64,000 nucleotides of DNA from Cynocephalus volans (lineage: Eukaryota > Chordata > Mammalia > Dermoptera > Cynocephalidae). The notes under the pieces were generated by a model that searched no databases, was not told the origin of the DNA, and saw only the letters and a list, made by a program, of their open reading frames with translations. The DNA lies in assembly GCF_027409185.1 (NCBI RefSeq), contig NC_084464.1, positions 46,227,095 to 46,291,094 of the forward strand, written 5' to 3'. The position numbers were made by a program, and so were the translations under genes. Shown here one piece after another: positions 22,461-32,968 of this stretch (positions are counted from its first letter, which is position 1; each line of letters opens with the position of its first letter).

Positions 22461-24926
22461 TTATGTCAGGACACTTTGACCCGTTCGAATCGTGAGTAGG
22501 TTGGATTTTTTGTTTGTTTTTTACAGCGCTTCCGTGGATGGACGTTTCTTAACTGGTTGTCATCTTTTCTCTTCCAACTCTTTTCAGGTTTTATTGTGAC
22601 TACTGCGATACATACCTCACCCATGACTCTGTAAGTGGCGTATCTTTTCAGTTTCAAAAAGCCTTATGTGTAATTAAATAAGACTCTTTTTAGGTTGCAA
22701 GTTTATGCTTTTCTGCCTGCTTTAAGGCCTACTGTTTGGATAAAATAATTGGGGGTGTTTATTTTTCCACCCTTCCTGCAAATGTCTTCATAATTTGAGG
22801 ATATTTGGAAGAATTGGTCTTCTGGCATTGTTTTTATTGGAGACCCAAAATAATAAAGCTTTAGCAAGTTTAAAGGTGAAAGAAAATTACATAAGTTAAA
22901 AATCCCAGGAGAAAAAAAGAAAATTAAAAGAAAAAAGAAGGGCTGGCCCGTGGCTCACTCGGGAGTGTGCGGTGCTGATAACACCAAGGCCACGGGTTCG
23001 GATCCTGAGTGCCGGCCACGAAAAAGACAAATAAAAAAAACTACTTAACAAATAATAATAGCAATTAAGATTGAATGGTTTATTGTATCAGGCAGTGTTC
23101 TAAATGTTTCACCCATATTTTGTTTAATGTTCATAATCCTATGAGGTTAGTACTTTCATTATCTCCCCTTTACCAAGGAGGAAACTGAGGCAGACTGTGG
23201 TAAATGACTGGATGTCACAAAACCAGTAAATTGTATAGAGCTGGAAAGTGAGCCTGTGCAGTCTAACTCCAGAGCTTCTGTACCAGCGGTTCTCAAACTT
23301 TTTGGTTTTAGGGCTCCTTTACACTCTTAAAAATGATTGGGTTGTATATTTTTTAAAAATTGGGTTATGTGGATTGAATCTATATTTGCTGTATTTGAAA
23401 TTAAAAGTTATGGCTGGCTGGTTAGCTTAGCTTGTTAGAGCACAGCCTTATAACACCAATGTCATGGGTTCGTATCCCCATACTGGCCAGCCACCAAAAG
23501 AAAAAAAAGAAAGTTTAAAAATTTAAGAAATATTTACTAATTCATCTAAAAGTAACAATGATTAAAAAAAAAATAAAAAACAAACTAAAAAACCCAAAAA
23601 GATATTTTAAAAAAAGAAAAGAACAAAACACACACAAAAGTAACAATAATGATTTTTATGTATAATGTAACATGTAACATTTTGGCAGCTGGCAGGTATG
23701 GGGATTCGAACCCTTGACTTTGGTGTTATAACACTGAACTCTAACCATCTGAGCGGCCAGCCCCTTACCATGCATGATTTTCTAGCATGCATTGGTCATT
23801 TGGAAGATATTGGTTCACTGAGTTATACAGGTTTTCAAGAGCAAACACATTTGATTATATAATCTTAAAATTCACGTTCATTAATGTCACAATCTAATCA
23901 GAACTGGCATTAAGTATTGGGAAGCTATCAAGCTTATGGTGTCAGATGAGATTTTCTAGAATTCTGAGTTTTGCTTGAAGCTCAAATCTTATTGGCAACA
24001 AATACTATAAATTGCTTTCCTTGAAGTGATAAACTCACTTTATTCATTTCATTTTTGAGAAGTTTGGATATCTAGTTTGTTTCTCATTCATTCTTTCAAA
24101 TAAAAACGGTGTTCTATCAAAGAAGCTCACAGCTTGAATAATTGTATGCCTGCTTTTCCTTGAAATAGCATCATATTTTGACATGCAGCAGAAGTGCTTT
24201 CATTCTTTCCATTTTGTCACCCAGAATATTAGAAAGATATGAACTCAAGGGTTGAGATTTAACAAAATTAGTAACTTTACTGTTTCATTGAGGACAGTGT
24301 TAGTGAAACTGGCTTTTTTTTTTCTTCTGTGAGTGCATGACATTGAAGGATACAGTGATCCACTAATACATTAGGATGCCACTACCTTGATTTATTTTAA
24401 AGTGCCAGGAGTTTAGCATCATCAGTGTAAATGTCAATACAGTGAAAAAGGGAAAGTAATGTCTTAGTATTATTATGAAAACACTTTGACCTTGCAGATC
24501 TGAGACCCCTGAATACCCCTTAGGTATCTGTCTGTGAACTATACCTTGAGAACGGCAGCTGTATACTTTGCTGCCTCTGCAAAAGTCTGACTAAATCAGA
24601 ACTCTTTATCATCTTGGACAGTAGCTGTAAGAAACTAGCCAATAATTTCCTTGTTGTCACTTCATTTGGAATTCTTTCTAACTCATGGTCAGATGTAGTT
24701 CAACATTAATAGATATGTGGAACATGTCAATAGAGTGGTTCCCCTTGAAAAAATAATAGTTCTGAATGTTATAATAGATTGTCCTGGAGGAGATTCCTTC
24801 AATTTCCAATGAGCTGGTGGTGTTATTAGTAGCTAGTGAGTCCTTGCCTGTAGATCTCCAGTCCCTTTTTTTTTTTTTTTTTTGGTGGCTGGCTAACCAA
24901 CCGAGCTAACCAGCCAGGCTTCCCAG

Positions 24927-24960
<34 letters not shown>

Positions 24961-27900
24961 GTCCCTAACCCCCTGTCTCAGTAAAGCCCCTAGCCATAGT
25001 TTTCCGAAATTGTTAGCACGGGGCCTATGCCTTTCTGCAGGTTTTTGACGTTATATTTTTATATACCCACTCATCTTGCTAATGCCAGAATTCAGAGAAT
25101 TGTGTCTCTGTGTGAATTCTCTGTGAATTGGATTATGGGAAATGTCAGGAACCTTGTAATAAATATTGTCATTCTAAAATGGTATCTTGAAAGAATAGAA
25201 AATTTCAAGACGATTGTAGCAGTTCCCTGTAGTAGTCTTTGGAATGTATAAAACATTTGGTGGTACAGCTTTTGGGCTTTGCTTGGTTCTTGGTCATGAT
25301 TTTATTATTAGGCTTAACATATCATTGTTGTGTTAGTCTAAGTGGTTTGGGAGGCAGGGAGCAATATTTTGAAATGCAGACTCTGAAAAGACAGTATCTG
25401 CTCAATTGACATTAGTCATATCTGCTGCCACTGAAGCAGTCATGAACAGTGAACGAGTATACCAGTAGTGAGGTAGTTGGGCAGCTATGAGGAGTGTCTG
25501 AATGAGATCTGGATTCCAGGCCTTGGCTTATCACTTTCAGCTATGTGTTTTGAGGTAAAATGTAATTTAAGTGTAAATAGAAGACAACAACTTTGTGATT
25601 TTTTTCACCAATTTTATTGAATTATAATTTACATTCAATTAAATGCATACATTTTAAGGGTACAGTTTGATGACTTGTCAAATGAGTACAGCTTGATGTA
25701 TATGTACATCAAGATACAAAATATTTCCATCACCCCAGAAAGTTCCCTGTGCTCCTTTGCTGTTTGTCCCCTGCACCTCTCCTGGCCTCATCTGATCTGG
25801 TTTTTATTACTAAAGATTAGTGTTACTGGTTTTTAAACTTCTTATGAATGGAATCTTGCAGTATATACTCTTTGGTGTTATACCACTGTGCTCTAACCAG
25901 CTGAGCTAACCAGCTAGCCCAGTATATTTTTGAGATTCATTCGTCATGCTGCATATATCAGTGGTTTTTTCTTTCTGAGTTGCACGGGGGCTGGCTGATT
26001 AGTTCAGTTGGTTACCGCATGGTGCTGATAACACCAAGGTCAAGGGTTTTGATCCCTGTACTGGCCAGCCACCAAAAAAAAAAAGGGGGGTGGGGGTAGG
26101 GGACAAGAACACTGTACCATGCACATGTGATTTTTACGAAGAATAATTGAGACTGCTTGTTAAGTACATAGCATAGTGCCTGGCATGTAGTAAGTGTTCA
26201 GTAAATGGTAACTTAAAAAAAATAAAGGTTAAACTTGGAGTTTATTGTATGTCAATTATACCTTAATAAAACTGTTAAAGAACAAAAGGACTAGTAGGCT
26301 AGAGACAAAAATCTGTAGGTGATTTGTATAGAGTATATACTCTGGACCCATAGTCATTTAAAAGAATATATTCTCATAGGCAGTGTTATTTAAATGTATA
26401 AGCTATATTATTTTGCCATGGAATAATCTAAGATAGGGCATTAAAATGACACCGTGGTCTAGATCAGGAGTTTGTAAACTTTTTCTTAAAGTGCTAGATT
26501 GTAATTATTTTAGGTTTGTGAACACATAGTCTTTGCCTACATTACTCACCTCTACCATTGTAGAGAGAAACCATAGACAATATATAAATGAATGACTATG
26601 GCTGCGTTTCAGTACTTTTTTTTTCTTTCTTTTTTTTTTTTTTTTTTACAAAAACAGGTGGCTGGCCTATGGGCCATAGTTTGCTGACCCCAGTCTAGAT
26701 AATAAATGTAGTAAATAAATTAACACAGTATGTTGCTGAATAATGTTTATAGGTGATGCTTTAACAGCCAGCTAAAGCAAGCCAGGCTACCTATATAAAG
26801 ATAAAGCTTTATAAAATTTCTAGTTTTGGAAATTTGTTTTTGTGTCTAATATGACGTTTTTGTTTTACAGCCATCTGTGAGAAAGACACACTGCAGTGGT
26901 AGGAAACACAAAGAAAATGTGAAAGACTACTATCAAAAATGGATGGAAGAGCAGGCTCAGAGCCTGATTGACAAAACAAGTATGTTTGTCTCTCATTCTG
27001 ATGTGGTAGAATGGTCCTATTCTTTCTCGTCCCTGTCTCTCTTGTCTCTTGTCTCTCTGTTGTTTTTCACAGAAGCAACTCATTCTGAATGATAAATAAG
27101 GGCATTTGGACAAGTTGAATGAAAGAAGTGGAAGGTCATTGGTTTTCCAGGGATGTAGGGACCCATTAATATTAATTATTGAGGATAGAGCAGTCAGAGA
27201 TAGAGCAATCAGGTATTGGTTAGACTGGAACATGGGGCAGAGAAGAATGAAGTTGCCTAATATTTCTCTATTGACATAGACCAGATTTTGTAGCAAATTT
27301 ATATAGAAGCATTTTTCTGTTGTAAGTTGGGGGTAGGTTTGTGGTTCACTCCAAATAGTTTGAGAGACTTCGTTTGGGTTTCTTATTTGTAGTCCTAGGA
27401 AAGAGAGCTAGTCAAAAAGAAACTAACTGGGCCAGCCCGTGGCTCACTCGGGAGAGCGTGGTGCTGACAACACCAAGTCAAGGGTTAAGATCCCCTTACC
27501 CGTCATCTTTTAAAAAAAAAAAAGAAAAGAAACTAACTGATGTGACAAAATAGTCTGGATATATTTTGGACCTCTGTTGTGCATGCCATACTCTTTTTGT
27601 TAATTAGGAACATTTTGTTCTTTTGGCTAGTTGGGTCCAAGGCACTGACAGAAGGAAATGTTGCAATTTTCCTTTAGATTATCCTGGTGTATTTGAAACA
27701 TGGCTTTTCTTAATCATTTGTTGTTCTCAGAGCTAGCAAGCAAATGTGGACTTTGTGATTTTTTTAAAAAGCAAAACTATTATGAAAAATTTCAAATAAA
27801 GTAGAAGGGTAAGTTTAATGAATGAACCTCTTGCTACTTCTCGCCCCCCCAATTTTCCATTACCCAGCTGCAGTAGTCTTGTTTATACCAAGGTTGTCAA

Positions 27901-30900
27901 CCTTGGCACTATTAACATTTAGGGCTGGATAATTCTTTGTTGTGGGGATCTGTCCTGTACATTGTAGAATGTTAAGCAGCATACCAACCCCCAGTTGTGA
28001 CTAAAAATGCATTGCCCTATGTCCCCTTTGGGGGCGAGGGGGATTGCCCCTGGCTGAGAGCCACTATACCTTCCTCTACTCCCTTTTTCCCTCCTGGATT
28101 ATTATGGAATAAATCTCAGACATTGTCCCATTTTATTTGAGAAAAATAAATTATGATGTAATTTTTTTTTATTTGAAAAAATGTTAGGAATTTCTTGGCA
28201 TTAAAAGCTTAGCAGTATATTCTCTAGTTATGTTTCATATGCAGCAAAAGAATTTAAAATGAGTGAACATTTTTAATGGAGGACTTTTGGATGAGAGGAC
28301 ATACCTCATGATGATGAGAGGACATACCTCAGGGACATACCTCATGATGTCTATGATTATGTTGACATTGAGTCTGCTACTGAGCCAGCAGCTTAGCTTC
28401 TCCTTCTTAGTCTTTATAAACTGTTCTCCTGCACAGGGTGTGGGAGGTGCTTTTTGATTGGAAAATCCCTTATTGAGATAGAATTCCTTATAGAGTACAG
28501 CATTTATTTAGAGGAATACGAATAGCTGTTCATTATCTGCACTTTAGGTCTTTTTTTTGTTTTGTTTTGTTTTTAAAGATGACCGGTAAGGGGATCTTAA
28601 CCCTTGACTTGGTGTTGTCAGCACCACACTTACCCAGTGAGCAAACCGGCCGTCCCTATATGGGATCCGAACCTGTGGCCTTGGTGTTATCAGCACCACA
28701 CTCTCCCGAGTGAGCCACAGGACGGCCCCTAGCTCTTTTTTTTGGATCTTGTTCCCATAAATTGTCGGTGATTGATGTGAGTAATTTGACGTCATTTGAA
28801 CTGGTGGGGTAGATGGAGTGAGATGGTCTGCGGATAGTACTGAGTTGGGAAGAGATTAGGTCAGGAACAGATTTTGTGAGTGTCTATTTTAATATTTATT
28901 TGTCTCCTTTCTGAAACCAAAAATAGATAATCTTCAGTTTCTTCTTTTCACTTGTGCATTGTATTATCTAAAAAAAAAAATTTTAAAGTTGATTGTCTTA
29001 GACTTTTTTAAGATCATAATCTCTCTCAGGGCAGATTATTACTTTGAAATCTTTGTTTCTTCCACATCTCCTAGCTCAGTGCATTAACTTCAAAACTGGT
29101 AAACTAAAATGGTATGGTTTGACCCAGAATAGCATATATAGGAAGGATAAAAATTTTATAAAGCCTGGCCTTTGGGCATGTATTGGATATTTTTCAAATA
29201 AAACTATGAATGGCTTGAATCAATTATAAACCACATCTACAGATTAAAGATGACTGCTTCTCTTTAGTAAAAGACATTGTTAGGTAGGAAATTTCTCTCC
29301 AATCTCTCATAGTTAATTTAGCCATTGAAACGCTAACTAAAAATTGCTTTAAAAACCTGAATCAGTGAACCAATAATTTCATTTTTAGCTGGTGAAGACC
29401 TATAATTGATTTAGAAACTGTAGAGCCATGATATAGTAACTTTAGATGAGTACATGCTTGAGCAAAGTAATTGGACCATTAAAGATTTAAATGAAAGTGG
29501 TTATTTTAGTAAATGGGTTTTTGAATTCTTATTCATTGTTGTTTTTTTCTCTCCAAAGCGGCTGCATTTCAACAAGGAAAGATACCTCCTACTCCATTTT
29601 CTGCTCCTCCTCCTGCGGGGGCAATGATCCCACCTCCTCCCAGTCTCCGTGAGTTTAAAGTTTTTATTTTAAGGGGTGTAACTGGGCAAATTATCCTTTG
29701 ATTATGTTAGGTTATCTCAGAGTTGGCTTTCGGTTGCTTGTTGAATGAATACATAGATAGTAATAAAAAACCCTTTAGTGGTATAAGATTTTAGTGGTAT
29801 CAAACAACTGTAGAGTTAACTTTTTTTTTCCCTTTGGTTGCTGGCCAGTATGGGGGTCCAAACCCTTGACCTTGGTGTTATAATACTGTGCTGTAACCAA
29901 CTGAGCTAACTGGCAGCCCTAGAGTTAAGTTTTGATTACATAGTTACTAGGATATTATATTTGTGGCATCCTAAGTGTGGGTCTGAGTCAGATTCAAATG
30001 GAAAGCTGAGAATGAACCTGTGATTAGATGAGTTAACACATGAATAGATGATGCTAACTACATTAAATTATTTACTGCTATGAACACAACACTGGAGGAC
30101 TGAAATAGCTGATACACTTCTCAATCTTTCCACCTATTTTCTAATCCACCTGACACCAACACATACACACACATACATACCTCTTGTGAAAGATAAGAAT
30201 TGGATAGTTGGGAGTGGAATGGATCAAGGGCTTCTCTCTTCTGAGAAGGTTTATTGTTTCTGCATGGCAGACGGGAGGAGATTGAGTACTAGGTCATAAG
30301 TTCTTTGGCTCAGAACCCTTGACTTTGGTGTTACAACACTGTGCTCTAATCAACTGAGCTAACTGGCCAGCCCCTTATTTTTAATAGCAGAATAGTCTGT
30401 GGTATAAATTTATCATAATTTACCTCACCATTTTTTATTTTTGGATATTTAAGTTGTTCCAAATTTTTGCTGTTGTAAATGATAATATTAGGAGTATCCG
30501 TGCGTATAAGTTTTTTTATTTCCAAAGAATTTTTTATTTTATTATTACTTTTGGTGGTTGGCTGGTATAGGGATCTGAACTCTTGACCTTGATGTAATAA
30601 ACACTGTGCTCTAACCAAGCGAGCTAACTGGTTAGTCCCCAAAGAATCTTTTAAACCCAAGTTTTCATTTTTTTAAAAAGGATCTGGGGGCCGACCCTGT
30701 GGCGCACTCGGGAGAGTGCGGCACTGGGAGTGCAGCAGTGCTCCTGCTGCGGGTTCGGATCCTATATAGGGATGGCCAGTGCGCTCACTGGCTGAGTGCG
30801 GTGCGGCCGGTCACAAAAAGACAAAAAAAAGAAAAAAAGGATCTGGGGTGCTGGCTGGTTAGCCAGCCACCAAAAAAATAAATAAATAAATAAAGGGTAG

Positions 30901-32203
30901 TGTGGGGGGGGATCTGAAATTAGGTACTTGAATTCATCAGCTTTTTGTCAGGGACTCTGTTCAAGGTACAACCTCCTTCCCCTTTCCCCCTCTTTTTTAT
31001 TTATTTTATCTTTTAGATGACTGGTAAGGGGATCTTAACCCATGGCCTTGGTGTTATCAGCACCACACTCTCCCAAGTGAGCCACGGGCTGGACCCCTTT
31101 CCCCCTCTTTTTAAAAAATTAAAATCTGTTAGAATTTTTTTGATGAGGGTGGTTGGGGAGTGCAAAAATAAATAAATAAATAGAAAATAATTTTTTTCAC
31201 CTGGGGGACCTGACTTAATTTTATACTTTTTTTTTTTTTTCTCCCTTGGTGGCTGGCTGGTTCAGGGGTTACAAACCTGTTACCTTGGTGTTATGAGGCT
31301 TTGCTCTAACCAATGGAACTAACCAGCCAGCTCTGTTTTATACTTCTGTCTAGATGGGCTTATTTTTGCTTTTTAAAGTAACTCAAGTTTTGTGGCATGT
31401 GATTTTTGCGGAACTGCTGTTATAAAAAGGAAACCATAAGAGGTCTATTGCTTCAAGAAGAGAAAAAAGAAAGAAAAAGAACAACAAAAAAAGAGGTTTA
31501 TTGTTTTGAAACAGTTCGTGAGACCCTATTAGTTTCATTAAAAAGAGAAAATGTAAATTTATAAGCATACCTTAACCATAGGTTTCATTCTTTATTTCAG
31601 CGGGGCCTCCTCGCCCTGGTATGATGCCAGCACCCCATATGGGGGGCCCTCCCATGATGCCAATGATGGGCCCTCCTCCTCCTGGGATGATGCCAGTGGG
31701 ACCTGGTAAGTTTGAATGTCTTTCCTTCTAATATGCTCCATTTTGTTTTAGTTCTTCAGATAAATGGAATTCTTAATTAGTTATCTAAATGTATTATTGC
31801 AACAAGTTGAATTTGGCTAATCTTTAATGATAAAGAAAAAATATTTGGTTTATTAGTATAATTGGATGGTATCCAATGACATTGTGCTACTAAAAGCAGG
31901 ATTAAGGCTGCCTCTGTTTTTCTTCTTTTTTCCTCCTCGTTTTCTTTCCTTATCCTGACTTTTGGCCATTTATAATGAAGAGAAGAGTAGATGAACTTGT
32001 TCCATTTGGGGGGAAAGGGAAAGGGTGGATATATTTTCTTAGTTTTTTGTTTTGTTTTTGTTTGTTTTTGGTGGCTGGTCTGTATGGGGATCTGAACCCT
32101 TGACTGTGGTGTTACAAGGCTGCAGTTTAACCAGCTGAGCTAACTGGCCAGCCCCTATTTTCTCAGTTTTGATTTGGACCAGAGTTACCTCTGGCTGTTT
32201 TAA

Positions 32204-32239
<36 letters not shown>

Positions 32240-32935
32240 AGCCATCCCTATATAGGATCCAAACCCATGGCCTTGGTGTTATCAGCACCGCACTCTCCTG
32301 AGTGAGCCATGGGCCAGCCCTAGGCGGTTTTTTTTTTGTCTTTTTCATGACTGGCGCTCAGCCAGTGAGTGCACCGGCCAGTCCTATATAGGATCCGAAC
32401 CCTATATAGGATCCGAACCCGCTTCGGGAGCTTCGCTGCGCTCCCAGCGCCGCACGCCACGGGCTCGGCCCGCCGCCGTAGGCGGTTTTAATCTTGAAGA
32501 TTAAGAAAGCTGAATCAGTGTATGAAAAAGGCCTTAGGCCTGGAAGTTAGTTTTTTATTCAGGAAGAGAAAGAAACATATACCTCAAACATTCTATTTTA
32601 ATTTAAATGTACATTTACATTTTAATGTAAATTTAATGTACGTACATTAATTTGCAAATCTTTGTGCTACATGGGCAGGGCTTTTGCTTTGAAAGTGAGT
32701 CTACTAGGCCAGCCCCGTGGCTCACTCGGGAGAGTGCAGCGCTGATAGCGCCAAGGCCGCAGGTTCGGATCCTATATGGGGCTGTGCGTGGTGCAGACCA
32801 CACCGTGCCGAGGGTTACGATCCCCTTACCAGTCAAAAAAAAAAAAAGAAAGTGAGTCTACTGATTGGAACATCATATTTTTCTTGTATAAACCAGTAAA
32901 CCGTAATCATAATACATCCTCTACCAACTTTAGTT

Positions 32936-32968
<33 letters not shown>

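Larger units (their letters stand above)
23287..24558 (+). mobile_element. Charlie-type hAT DNA transposon, about 1.3 kb
   Basis: Begins CAGCGGTTCTCAAACTTTTTGG and ends ACCTTGAGAACGGCAG, imperfect inverted termini of the Charlie type. Two t-SINEs (23411, 23681) are inserted. No transposase frame survives. Confidence 0.65.
22631..26870 (+). other. SNRPC: SNRPC intron 2
   Basis: 4.24 kb. It holds t-SINEs, a MIR, a Charlie-type hAT with two SINEs inside it, L1 fragments and a second hAT element. In 24559-25590 I recognise only the internally deleted SINE and a poly(T) run. Confidence 0.85.
26980..29558 (+). other. SNRPC: SNRPC intron 3
   Basis: 2.58 kb. It contains a hybrid t-SINE, an L1M fragment split by a hAT element, and a t-SINE dimer. 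At 28290-28345 a roughly 20-nt motif (GGACATACCTCATGATG) recurs imperfectly. 28730-29558 appears unique. Confidence 0.85.
29649..31600 (+). other. SNRPC: SNRPC intron 4
   Basis: 1.95 kb, mostly t-SINE monomers with one hybrid and one GC-rich variant. No further exon was recognised. Confidence 0.85.

Noticed and set aside
26865-27296. 143-codon minus-strand ORF
   Set aside because: Antisense of SNRPC exon 3 and adjacent intron; no motif.
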